This document shows positions 26,484 through 34,543 of a stretch of 64,000 bases of DNA, piece after piece. Made by a program: the position numbers and the translations under genes. Every line of letters starts with the position of its first letter. Position 1 is the stretch's first letter. The notes beneath the pieces are model-generated. The model saw only the letters and a program-made list of their open reading frames with translations, ran no database searches and was not told the origin of the DNA. Origin of the DNA: Terriglobia bacterium (GTDB lineage Bacteria > Acidobacteriota > Terriglobia > Acidiferrales > UBA7541); NCBI GenBank assembly GCA_020072785.1, contig JAIQGG010000002.1, positions 1,532,697 through 1,596,696 on the forward strand, given 5' to 3'.

Positions 26484-28500
26484 TCGGCCTCCCCTTCGCC
26501 GCGCGGGCGAGGAAGATTTGCCCGTAGCCGTCCACCTGCGCCGTCCAGCCCGGCGGCACCAGCGTCGTGGCGCTGTATTCGCTGATCACCGCGGGCCCCG
26601 CAAAGACGTGCGCTGCGCGCAGCTCCTCGCGGTTGATCCATCGCGTGGCCTGCGCCCGCCCGCCGAAGACGCAGCGCAGCTCTCCCGCCAGCGGCGGGCG
26701 CCCCGGGCGCGCGGCGTGCGGAATTTTCGCCATTTCCGGCTTTGCCGCCTGCCCCGTCACCCGGCAGCGCACGTTTACCACTTCCACGCGCCGCAGGGGG
26801 TCCGCGTACCCATAGCGCTGCTCATGCGCGCGGTGAAATGCCGCCACAAAATCGCCCGCAGCCCGCACGCTCAATTCATATGCCTGGCCGATGTAACGCA
26901 GATCGACCCACGACTCGACGCGAATTTGCGCCCGGCGAAACCCTTCCCCCGCCAGTACGCGAAGCCCCTCGCGTTCCAGCGGCCGGAACCTCGCGCGCAG
27001 CGCTGCCCGCGCTTTCTCCAGCCCAGCCACCGGTAGCAGCACCGTCCGCGAGACGTCCTTCACCACGTTCGCCCGCAGAATCCCTAGCGCGGAAAGACCG
27101 CCGGGAAAGCACGGGAGCAGCACGCCGCGCATCTCCAGCGCGCCTGCCAGGTCGCAGGCGTGCAGCCCGCCCGCGCCGCCAAACGCCACCAGCGCGTAGT
27201 CCCGCGGGTCATAGCCGCGCTCCACGGAAATCACGCGAATAGCCTTTTCCATCACCGCGTTGGTCACCTGCAGGATGCCCTCGGCGAACTTCTCGACCGT
27301 CCGAAATGCCCCGCGATGCCGTTCCAGTTGCCGCCGCGCGCGCTCCGTATCCAGCGGAAATTCGCCACCCAGCAATCCCCGCGCGCCGAAATGGCCCAGC
27401 ACGGCGTGCGCGTCGGTCACCGTCGGCTTCTCGCCTCGCCCGTAGCACGCCGGCCCCGGATCGGCCCCCGCGCTCTCCGGCCCCACGCGCAAGGCCCCGC
27501 CCTGGTCAATCCGCGCGATCGATCCGCCGCCCGCGCCCACCGTGTGAATCTCCAGCATCGGCACGGCCACCGGCAGCCCCGCCACGATGGACTCTGTCGT
27601 CGTGCCCAGTCCGCTGCCCAGCAGCGCCACATCCGTCGATGTCCCGCCCATATCGAACGTGATAACGTTCGCCAGCCCCGCCAGCGACGCCGCGTACTGC
27701 GCCCCGATCACCCCGCCCGCCGGCCCGGACAGAATCGTGCGCACCGGCTCGCGTGCCGCCTGCTCCGCGGAGATAATCCCCCCGTTCGACTGCATCACGC
27801 GCACCAACGTCCGCCCGCCGCGCCACATCTCCTGCGTCCGCCGCCGCGTCTCTCCCAGATAGCGGCTCATCACCGGCGCCAGATAGGCGTTGATCACCGT
27901 GGTCGAGGTGCGTTCGAATTCGCGGAACTCCGGCAGGATTTCGTGCGACACGGAAACGAGATAGCCTGCTGCGCGCAGCGCCCTCGCCACCTGCTTCTCA
28001 TGCTGCGGATTGCGGAAGGAGAAGAGGAAGCACACGGCCACGGCATCGGCTCGCGTCCGCTGCACGCGGCGCACGATGCGCCGCAGCTCGCGCGCCGTGA
28101 GCGGCGCCACCACTGCGCCGTCCGCTGCCAGCCGCTCGCTAGCCCCGATGCGCCGCGCCGCGGGCACCAGCGGCTCCGGCTTCACCACGAAGAAATCGTA
28201 CAGCTTGGGCCGCGCCTGCCGCCCGATCTCCAGTACATCCTCGAACCCCGCCGTGGTGACCAGTGCGACCTTGCCCCCGCGCCGCTCCAGCAGCGCGTTG
28301 GTGCCCACCGTCGTCCCGCAGACCAGGTCCAGCGGCTCGCGCCCCGGCAGTGCGCGCTCCGCCCGGCACTGCTCCAGTGCCTCCGCGATGGCCGCCGCCG
28401 GATTCTTCGGCTGCGACGGCACCTTGCGGATAGCCAGCCGCCCGTCGCGCAGATACACGCAATCGGTAAACGTTCCCCCGGTGTCCACGGCTATGCGCAT
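26470..28500 (-). CDS. hyuA: Hydantoinase/oxoprolinase A subunit
   Basis: 676 residues from ATG 28500 (the frame is open another 30 codons upstream, but the family starts at MRIAVDTGGTFTD). The ATPase fold motifs are DTGGTFTDCV and FDMGGTSTDVAL, with GTTVGTNALLERRGG between them. The metal-linked segment VGAGGGSIARID is present. HyuA supplies ATP hydrolysis to the HyuB-containing complex. The pair is inserted between carD and tsaD. No transporter or amino-acid racemase gene that might reveal the substrate is near. Confidence 0.9.
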   Translation of the reverse strand: MRIAVDTGGTFTDCVYLRDGRLAIRKVPSQPKNPAAAIAEALEQCRAERALPGREPLDLVCGTTVGTNALLERRGGKVALVTTAGFEDVLEIGRQARPKLYDFFVVKPEPLVPAARRIGASERLAADGAVVAPLTARELRRIVRRVQRTRADAVAVCFLFSFRNPQHEKQVARALRAAGYLVSVSHEILPEFREFERTSTTVINAYLAPVMSRYLGETRRRTQEMWRGGRTLVRVMQSNGGIISAEQAAREPVRTILSGPAGGVIGAQYAASLAGLANVITFDMGGTSTDVALLGSGLGTTTESIVAGLPVAVPMLEIHTVGAGGGSIARIDQGGALRVGPESAGADPGPACYGRGEKPTVTDAHAVLGHFGARGLLGGEFPLDTERARRQLERHRGAFRTVEKFAEGILQVTNAVMEKAIRVISVERGYDPRDYALVAFGGAGGLHACDLAGALEMRGVLLPCFPGGLSALGILRANVVKDVSRTVLLPVAGLEKARAALRARFRPLEREGLRVLAGEGFRRAQIRVESWVDLRYIGQAYELSVRAAGDFVAAFHRAHEQRYGYADPLRRVEVVNVRCRVTGQAAKPEMAKIPHAARPGRPPLAGELRCVFGGRAQATRWINREELRAAHVFAGPAVISEYSATTLVPPGWTAQVDGYGQIFLARAAKGRPNARR

Positions 28501-28549
28501 AAGTGTGGGATTGTACCCCAGAGACGGTTGCGGCCGCGCCGTTCCCCTG

Positions 28550-29701
28550 CTACGCCAGCGCCAGGCTGGGGTCGGCGTTGAGCTCGACACCGGCGAAAAT
28601 GCCGGCGCGGAATTTGGGATAAGCCGCTGCGGCGATCATGGCGGCGTTGTCGGTGGAAAGCGCGCGGCTCGGAAAATAGACCTGCACGCCGCAGCGCCCC
28701 GCGCGCTCTTCGAACACCGCGCGCAACTGGCTGTTCGCCGCCACGCCCCCGGAAACCAGAATGCTCGCCGCACCTCGCTGTTCCGCCGCGGTAAACGCGC
28801 GCTCGGCCAGTTCGCGCACCACGGAATCCTGAAACGCGCGCACCAGCGCCAGCGTTGCCGCGTTGCAAAGCGGCAGCAGTTCTTCGAATTTGCGCCGGCC
28901 CTCCGCCAGCGCCGCCTCCCGCACTGCAATCTCCGGCGCAAATTCGGGGTGTTCGCGCACGTAATAGAGCACCGCGGTCTTCAGTCCGCTGAAGCTGAAA
29001 TCCAGGGTGTTGCCCTTCATCTTGGCCACGGTGAACCGCGGCGCCGCGCCTCCCCCTCTGCCATTCTCCACGGCGGCCAGGCGGTCCAGGATCGGCCCCC
29101 CGGGATAGCCCAGCCCCAGCAACTTGGATACTTTGTCGTAGGCTTCCCCGGCCGCGTCGTCGCGCGTCTGCCCGATTTTGCCGTAGCGGAACAGCGGCAC
29201 CTCGTCTCCCGCCGCCGGCGCTTCCGCCTGCACCTCGTACAGCACGGTGTGCCCGCCGGAGACGATCAGGCAGACCGCCGGCAGCTCCGGCCGACGCCCC
29301 GCGCGCGCCGCTTCCAGAAATACCGCATACACATGGCCTTCGAGGTGGTTCACCGGCACAAGCGGCTTGCCCAGCGCCACCGCCAGCGTCTTGGCATACG
29401 TGATGCCCACCAGCAGTGCGCCCACCAGACCCGGGCCATGCGTGACCCCAATCGCGTCTAGGTCCGTCAGCTGCATCCCGGCCTGTTCCATGGCTTCCCG
29501 CACCACCGGCACGATGCGCCGCAGATGCTCCCGCGAGGCCAGCTCCGGCACCACTCCGCCGTACCTACGGTGCACATCGATCTGCGAAGCCACTATGTTG
29601 GAAAGGATTGCGCGGCCATCGGCCACCACGGCGGCGGCCGTCTCGTCGCAGGAAGATTCGATGCCCAGAATGCGGATGCTCATCTTTCGAAAACGCCCCA
29701 T
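28550..29701 (-). CDS. tsaD: tRNA threonylcarbamoyltransferase TsaD
   Basis: 383 residues. TsaD transfers threonylcarbamoyl from TC-AMP to A37 of tRNA. The opening IRILGIESSCDETAAAVV, the metal-binding HxxxH as VNHLEGHVYA, and ASILVSGGVAANSQLR are all present. The start at 29701 is preferred over ATG 29683 because GGGGAGG lies eight bases upstream. The C-terminus is a few residues longer than the E. coli protein. It is near hyuA (49 bases) but probably an independent unit. Confidence 0.96.
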   Translation of the reverse strand: MGRFRKMSIRILGIESSCDETAAAVVADGRAILSNIVASQIDVHRRYGGVVPELASREHLRRIVPVVREAMEQAGMQLTDLDAIGVTHGPGLVGALLVGITYAKTLAVALGKPLVPVNHLEGHVYAVFLEAARAGRRPELPAVCLIVSGGHTVLYEVQAEAPAAGDEVPLFRYGKIGQTRDDAAGEAYDKVSKLLGLGYPGGPILDRLAAVENGRGGGAAPRFTVAKMKGNTLDFSFSGLKTAVLYYVREHPEFAPEIAVREAALAEGRRKFEELLPLCNAATLALVRAFQDSVVRELAERAFTAAEQRGAASILVSGGVAANSQLRAVFEERAGRCGVQVYFPSRALSTDNAAMIAAAAYPKFRAGIFAGVELNADPSLALA

Positions 29702-29776
29702 CGGGCCAGCCTCCCCATGCTAGCACACGCTCCCGGGGCCTTTCCCTTCCAGGGCACATGCCCGCGCGGTTCAAGT

Positions 29777-29793
29777 TGACCGCTTCGCGGTCA
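29777..29793. repeat. Palindromic repeat unit, locus 1
   Basis: TGACCGC-TTC-GCGGTCA, a perfect 7-bp palindrome with a 3-base loop, in the tsaD/galU divergent region. On the opposite strand it reads GTGACCGCGAAGCGGTCAA, which matches the units at 49317-49392 and 55276-55319 nearly base for base. Confidence 0.75.
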
Positions 29794-29802
29794 CACGTAC
29801 AA

Positions 29803-29832
29803 TTGACAAAGCCCGCCGCGGGCGGCTAGTGT
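29803..29832 (+). promoter_or_regulatory. Sigma-70 promoter of galU
   Basis: Perfect -35 TTGACA (29803-29808), 18-base spacer, TAGTGT (29827-29832). The palindromic repeat lies ten bases upstream of the -35 box. Confidence 0.6.
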
Positions 29833-29883
29833 GCCTTAGAACGATACAAGCGCCACAATTCCAGACGAGATCCGGGTCAAAAC

Positions 29884-30798
29884 ATGCCAAACGCAAGAAC
29901 GCCCGCACCCGCTCCTGTGCATAAAGTACGCAAGGCCGTTCTCCCCGCCGCCGGCCTCGGCACACGCTTCCTGCCGGCCACCAAGGCCCAGCCGAAAGAG
30001 ATGCTGTCCGTGGTGGACAAGCCGCTGATTCAGTACGTCGCGGAAGAGTGCGTGGCCTCGGGTATCGAACACATCATCATCGTCACCGGCAAGGGCAAGA
30101 ACTCTATCGAAGATCACTTCGATTCCGCGCCTGCCCTGGAGCGCTTTCTCGAGGACCACGGCAAAAAGGACCTGGCGGAGATGGTCCGCAAGATTACCAA
30201 CATGGTGCAGGTCAGCTACACCCGGCAAAAGGAGCCCCTGGGCCTGGGTCACGCCGTCCTCGTCGCGCGCGACCTCGTGGGCGACGAACCGTTCGCCGTT
30301 CTCCTCGGCGACGTGATCATTCCCGGCGAGCGCCCCGCCACAAAGCAGCTCATCGAGGTATACGAAGCCACCGGCGTGGGCGCCCTCGCCGTCGAGGAAG
30401 TGCCCCGCGAGAAGACCCATCTCTACGGCATCGTCGGCGGAGATCCCGCCCCGCAGCCGCCCTGGGGCGCGCGCCTGCAGCGCATTCGCGAGCTCGTGGA
30501 AAAGCCCAGACCAGAGAAGGCTCCCTCGAATCTGGGCATCACCGGGCGCTACGTGCTGCCCCCGGAAATCTTCGATTGCCTCGCCCGCACCAAGCCCGGC
30601 GCCGGCGGCGAAATCCAGCTCACCGACGCCCTGCGCATCCTCGCCCAGGAGCGCGGCCTGTGGGCCTACATTTATGAAGGGGTTTCCTACGACGCCGGCA
30701 ACAAGCTTGGCTTCCTGAAAGCTACCGTGGAGATCGCCCTGCAGAACGCCGAACTCGGTGACGATTTCCGCAAGTACTTGAAGTCTCTGCCGCTGTAA
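29884..30798 (+). CDS. galU: UTP-glucose-1-phosphate uridylyltransferase
   Basis: 304 residues. The nucleotide-binding signature is KAVLPAAGLGTRFLPATKA, with PKEMLSVVDKPLIQYV following. GalU makes UDP-glucose for LPS, capsule and trehalose synthesis. Other family segments are PLGLGHAVLVARDLVGDEPF and the C-terminal GNKLGFLKATVEIAL. It starts with ATG 29884 and has a roughly 45-base leader from the predicted promoter. Its stop codon lies in the loop of a hairpin shared with the convergent gene. Confidence 0.96.
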   Translation: MPNARTPAPAPVHKVRKAVLPAAGLGTRFLPATKAQPKEMLSVVDKPLIQYVAEECVASGIEHIIIVTGKGKNSIEDHFDSAPALERFLEDHGKKDLAEMVRKITNMVQVSYTRQKEPLGLGHAVLVARDLVGDEPFAVLLGDVIIPGERPATKQLIEVYEATGVGALAVEEVPREKTHLYGIVGGDPAPQPPWGARLQRIRELVEKPRPEKAPSNLGITGRYVLPPEIFDCLARTKPGAGGEIQLTDALRILAQERGLWAYIYEGVSYDAGNKLGFLKATVEIALQNAELGDDFRKYLKSLPL

Positions 30799-30818
30799 GC
30801 AGCGGCTATTTCTTCTTC
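30789..30818. terminator. Hairpin at the galU stop, possibly bidirectional
   Basis: GCCGCTG (30789-30795) pairs with CAGCGGC (30800-30806) around the loop TAAG, which contains the galU stop codon. The plus strand continues with TATTTCTTCTTC, a modest T-rich tail. On the minus strand the hairpin directly follows the stop of the zinc-ribbon gene. Confidence 0.5.
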
Positions 30819-31135
30819 ACTGTCTTCTTTTCCTTGGAGTCTTTGGACTCCTTCGCATCCTTGGACGCCGTCTCTTTGCCTTTCGTCTCCGCCGCGCCCG
30901 CCGCTTCCCCTCCGCCGCTCTTCTCGGACTTCCCCGATTCCGCGCGGCTCCCGGACTTCCCCGCGTAATCTGTCACGTACCAGCCCGACCCCTTGAACTG
31001 GATGGCCGGCGCCGTGATCGTGCGCTCCACTACCCCGCCGCATTGCGGACACTTCTTGAGGTGCGGCCCGGAATAGTTCTCGATACGTTCGGTCTGCTTG
31101 CGGCACTTCTTACACTGGTACTCGTAGAGCGGCAC
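30806..31135 (-). CDS. FmdB-family zinc ribbon protein
   Basis: 109 residues. The N-terminal half is an FmdB-type zinc ribbon, MPLYEYQCKKCRKQ with a second CPQC pair. The C-terminal half (residues about 60-109) is low-complexity, Lys/Glu/Ser-rich and probably disordered. FmdB was first described next to formamidase genes as a putative regulator, but most homologues have no known role. It diverges from rsmI and converges with galU. Confidence 0.85.
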   Translation of the reverse strand: MPLYEYQCKKCRKQTERIENYSGPHLKKCPQCGGVVERTITAPAIQFKGSGWYVTDYAGKSGSRAESGKSEKSGGGEAAGAAETKGKETASKDAKESKDSKEKKTVKKK

Positions 31136-31231
31136 TGCACAGCCTCCTCAATCACCCGCAAAGCTCATTTGCAAAAGCGCGATTATAGCACGCACCCGCG
31201 CGCCCCCGGCTGCATGCTAGACTCGTGACAG

Positions 31232-32128
31232 ATGTCTCCTCCACCCACCGCCGGCGCCCCGCACGGCTGCCTTTTCGTCGTGGGCACCCCCATCGGCAAC
31301 CTTGAGGACATCTCCCTGCGCGCTCTGCGCGTCCTCCGCGAAGCCGGCCAGATCGCCTGCGAGGACACCCGGCACACCCGCAAGCTCCTCGAGCACTACG
31401 ACATTCACCGCCCTCTGATCAGCTATCACGAGCACAACGAAACCACCCGCGCCCCCGAGCTCCTCGCCGCTCTCGAACACGGCGCCAAGATCGTTCTGGT
31501 GACCGACGCCGGCACTCCCTTGGTCTCCGACCCCGGTTACCACCTCGTCCAGCTCTGCGTCCGCCACGGCATTCCGGTCGTGCCGGTCCCCGGACCTTCC
31601 GCGCTGCTGGCCGCCCTCTGTGCTTCCGGCCTGCCCGCCGGGGAGTTCGTCTTTGCCGGCTTTCTCCCCTCGCGGACCGGCGAACGCCGCCGCGCTCTCG
31701 AGCGTCTGCGTCTGGAAGAGCGCACCATCGTGCTCTACGAGGCCCCGCACCGCGCCGCAGAATCGCTGGCGGACGCCCTGGAGATTCTGGGCGACCGCCC
31801 GGCCTGCCTGGCCCGCGAAATCACCAAAATTCACGAGGAGTTTCAGCGCGGCTCGCTGGCCCAGCTCGCCGAGCAGGCGCGGAGCAAGCCCCCACGCGGA
31901 GAGATCACCCTGATCCTCGGCCCGCCGGGAGCCCAGCTGTCCGCGAAACTTCAGGAATCCGCCCAGACCATGGCCCAGCGCGTGGAGGAGTTGATGCGGC
32001 AGGCAAATCTCGACCGCAAAGAGGCGCTGAAGCTGGCGGCGCGCGAGCGCGGACTCACGCGCCGCGCGGCCTACGAGCAGCTGCTCGAGACGCGCGAACA
32101 AGAGTCCTCAGAAGAGTCCGAAGACTAG
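31232..32128 (+). CDS. rsmI: 16S rRNA C1402 2'-O-methyltransferase RsmI
   Basis: 298 residues, tetrapyrrole-methylase fold. The signature LFVVGTPIGNLEDISLRAL is followed by CEDTRHTRKLLEHY and LVTDAGTPLVSDPGY. RsmI methylates the ribose of C1402 in the decoding centre. A C-terminal HTH-like tail (DRKEALKLAARERGLTRRAA) is common. An extended -10 element TG-C-TAGACT (31215-31223) lies just upstream, placing a start site around 31230 and suggesting a leaderless or very short-leader mRNA. Confidence 0.95.
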   Translation: MSPPPTAGAPHGCLFVVGTPIGNLEDISLRALRVLREAGQIACEDTRHTRKLLEHYDIHRPLISYHEHNETTRAPELLAALEHGAKIVLVTDAGTPLVSDPGYHLVQLCVRHGIPVVPVPGPSALLAALCASGLPAGEFVFAGFLPSRTGERRRALERLRLEERTIVLYEAPHRAAESLADALEILGDRPACLAREITKIHEEFQRGSLAQLAEQARSKPPRGEITLILGPPGAQLSAKLQESAQTMAQRVEELMRQANLDRKEALKLAARERGLTRRAAYEQLLETREQESSEESED

Positions 32129-32130
32129 CT

Positions 32131-32487
32131 TCAAGCTTCCGGCCGGAACACCCGGTGGAACCGCGGCCCGATAAACTGTACTCCCACCAGGCGTCCCCCG
32201 CAGGCCAGTTCTTCGCTCACGTGCACCACGCGCCCCTGCGTGGTGAAATCCGTCTCCGGACGCCGCCGCACCTGCACCGAGACGGGAATGCGGATCTCGA
32301 TGTCCGTTCCCGGAGGTACGTCGCGCTGCACTAGAAACGCCGCACCGCTGCGGCACAGGTTTTCGCTGGAAGTTGTTTCCTCGAATGCAAACCCGCGGCT
32401 ATCCCGCCCGCGGATGGTCATCGGCAGATGCACGGAGATTCTACGCTCCGCCCGCTGCTTCGATGCCACAGTGGCTGTTAGCGCCAT
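32131..32487 (-). CDS. PilZ-domain protein
   Basis: 118 residues from ATG 32487, chosen because GGGGGAGG is six bases upstream; ATG 32493 is too close to that site. The cyclic-di-GMP motif RxxxR is seen as RAERR. The second motif is NLCRSG in place of the usual [D/N]xSxxG, with Cys where Ser is expected. The body (PPGTDIEIRIPVSVQ, LVGVQFIGP) is a short PilZ barrel. It may bind c-di-GMP and, given the pilus genes in the window, influence motility; that link is only inferred. It overlaps the 3' end of dusB by 47 bases. Confidence 0.75.
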   Translation of the reverse strand: MALTATVASKQRAERRISVHLPMTIRGRDSRGFAFEETTSSENLCRSGAAFLVQRDVPPGTDIEIRIPVSVQVRRRPETDFTTQGRVVHVSEELACGGRLVGVQFIGPRFHRVFRPEA

Positions 32488-33505
32488 GGACATCCTCCCC
32501 CGTGACGGCGTGCGGATGCTCGAAAAATCGCTCGACGCGCTCAAGAATCTCCCCGGGCGTCCGCGATTGGTGAACTCCACGCCGCAGTTCGCCGCCGTTC
32601 TTCACCCCAAACGAAAACCAGCAAGCGAACTGCTTCATTTTGCCTGCAGCGTCGGGCGGAGCGGCATCCAGAATCTGCCGGTAGTAGCCGGATAGTAACC
32701 GGTAGCGGTCGCCCTGGGATGGCTGCTCGTAGCGCCCCGTAGCCTGGTATTGCGCCATCTGTGAAAAAATCCACGGATTGCTGGCCGCCGCGCGCCCGAT
32801 CATCACCCCGTCGCAGCCCGTCTCGCGCATCATGCGCGCCGCATCTTCCGGGCTCTGGATATCGCCGTTTCCGATCACCGGGAAGCGCACCGCCTGCTTG
32901 ACCGCGGCGATCAGTCCCCAGTCCGCGCGCCCGCTCAAGCCCTGCACGCGCGTCCGCGGATGCACCGCCATGGCCTCCACTCCCGCGTCCTGAGCCATCT
33001 TGGCGACCTCCACGGCCACAATATTTTTATCGTCCCACCCCGCGCGGATCTTTATGGTCAGCGGGATGCGCACCGCCGCGCGCACCGCCCGCAAAATCTC
33101 CTCCAGCAGCTTCAGATCGCGCAGCAATCCCGACCCCCCGCACTTCACCACCTTCTTCGCCGGGCAGCCCAGGTTGATGTCCACGATGTCGAAGCCCAGC
33201 TCCTCCACCAGCGCCGCGGCCGAAGCCATCACCTGCGGGTTGGCCCCGAAAAGCTGCGCGCTGATGGGGTGTTCGTCTTTTTCGAAGTGCAGATAACGCA
33301 GGGTCTTGCGCGCGCTGCGCGTCACGCCCTCGGAGCTGGTGAACTCCGTCATCAGCAGTCCGCACCCGCCCAGCCCGCGGATCACCTGCCGAAACAGCGT
33401 GTCGGTCACCCCGGCCATCGGCGCCAGAATGGCCGACGGACGGATGGCTAGTTTGCGGATTTGTAGCGCCGCGGGAATTATGTTCGGTTGTTTGTGTGCG
33501 CGCAG
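32441..33505 (-). CDS. dusB: tRNA-dihydrouridine synthase, non-standard start (CTG proposed)
   Basis: DusB family flavoenzyme reducing uridines in tRNA D-loops. The catalytic Cys is in INLGCPAKKV, and MAVHPRTRVQG and VIGNGDIQSPEDA are also typical. The first ATG (33418) falls inside the FMN-binding motif LAPMAGVTD, so it cannot be the true start. Translating upstream gives IRKLAIRPSAILAPMAGVTD, a normal Dus N-terminus, in a frame open back to the stop of the preceding gene with no ATG, GTG or TTG. CTG at 33505 has AGGA seven bases upstream and gives 354 residues; ATT at 33478 is an alternative. A sequence error must also be considered. The C-terminus overlaps the PilZ gene by 47 bases. Confidence 0.85.
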   Translation of the reverse strand: MRAHKQPNIIPAALQIRKLAIRPSAILAPMAGVTDTLFRQVIRGLGGCGLLMTEFTSSEGVTRSARKTLRYLHFEKDEHPISAQLFGANPQVMASAAALVEELGFDIVDINLGCPAKKVVKCGGSGLLRDLKLLEEILRAVRAAVRIPLTIKIRAGWDDKNIVAVEVAKMAQDAGVEAMAVHPRTRVQGLSGRADWGLIAAVKQAVRFPVIGNGDIQSPEDAARMMRETGCDGVMIGRAAASNPWIFSQMAQYQATGRYEQPSQGDRYRLLSGYYRQILDAAPPDAAGKMKQFACWFSFGVKNGGELRRGVHQSRTPGEILERVERFFEHPHAVTGEDVHGANSHCGIEAAGGA

Positions 33506-33514
33506 GTCGTAATC

Positions 33515-34543
33515 CTATTTCGCGGTGCCCGGCGCGGCCTTCGCCGCGCCTGCTTCCCCGGATTTACCTGCTTCCCCGCTAGCTTTCCCCTGCAGATACT
33601 CCTCCAGCCGCAAAAACCGCCGCTGCAGCGCCCCGCTCCATTCCGACCACTGCGGGTCGCCGGAATTCAACGCCAGCGCGGCGCGCATCGCGGCCATCTT
33701 CGAATCCAGATCGTCGAGGAAATGCAGCACCAGCGCCTCGCGGATCATCGGCAGTTTCGGCGATCCGAACGCGTATTCGCCGTGATGGCTGATCAACAGG
33801 TGCTGCACCACGGTCTTCAGCGGCGGAGGAAACCCCTCGATGCTGTCCATCGCCCGCCCCACCGACTCGACTTCCATCACAATATGCCCCAGCAGCTGCC
33901 CTTCGGCGGTGTAGCTGATGGCCCGCTCGTAACTCAGCTCGTCCAGCTTGCCCACGTCGTGCAGCAGCACACCGGTGAGGATGAGGTCCAGGTTCAGTTC
34001 CGGGTAGTGCCCGGCCACGGCCCGGGCCAGCCCGCACAGGCTCACGACGTGCTCCAGCAGCCCGCCCAGATAGGCGTGGTGCATCATCTTGGCCGCCGGT
34101 GCGCGCTTCAGGCGCGGCGCAATTGCCGGGTCGGTGACGATCTTTACTACCAGCTTGCGCAGCCACGCATCCCGCAGCCCTTCCGCCGTCTGCACCATCT
34201 CCGCGTACAGCTTCTCGACGTCCGCCTCGGTGTGCGGCAGGTAGTCCGCGAGATTCACTTCCTCGGGACTCGCGCGCCGGAACGACTCCAGCGCCAGTTG
34301 CGGTTTGTTCTTGTAGATTTCCACGCGCCCCTTCACGTGGATGATGTCGTCGCGCGCGATCTGGCTGGCCGCCGCTTCGAAGCGGTCCCACATCCGCGCC
34401 TCGATCGTTCCCGTGCGGTCCCCCAGTTCCATGCGCAGGTACGGCTTGCCGTCGCGCGTGTTGCGGACTTCCTTGGCACAAACCAGAAAAATCGAAGTGA
34501 GGGGCTGCTCGGTGTTCAGGTCCGCGACAAACTTGTTCTTCAT
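33515..34543 (-). CDS. YhaM-like OB-fold/HD-domain 3'-5' exoribonuclease
   Basis: 342 residues. An N-terminal OB-fold nucleic-acid-binding domain (about 1-100; GKPYLRMELGDRTGTIEARMW) is followed by an HD domain (about 145-290) with HHAYLGGLLEHV, LLHDVGKLDEL and SHHGEYAFGSP. This is the YhaM organisation, a 3'-5' exonuclease known from Gram-positives. The C-terminal 25 residues are Ala/Gly/Lys repeats, likely disordered. It overlaps the upstream PpiC-type gene by 4 bases, and its stop lies 9 bases ahead of the proposed dusB CTG. Confidence 0.85.
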   Translation of the reverse strand: MKNKFVADLNTEQPLTSIFLVCAKEVRNTRDGKPYLRMELGDRTGTIEARMWDRFEAAASQIARDDIIHVKGRVEIYKNKPQLALESFRRASPEEVNLADYLPHTEADVEKLYAEMVQTAEGLRDAWLRKLVVKIVTDPAIAPRLKRAPAAKMMHHAYLGGLLEHVVSLCGLARAVAGHYPELNLDLILTGVLLHDVGKLDELSYERAISYTAEGQLLGHIVMEVESVGRAMDSIEGFPPPLKTVVQHLLISHHGEYAFGSPKLPMIREALVLHFLDDLDSKMAAMRAALALNSGDPQWSEWSGALQRRFLRLEEYLQGKASGEAGKSGEAGAAKAAPGTAK

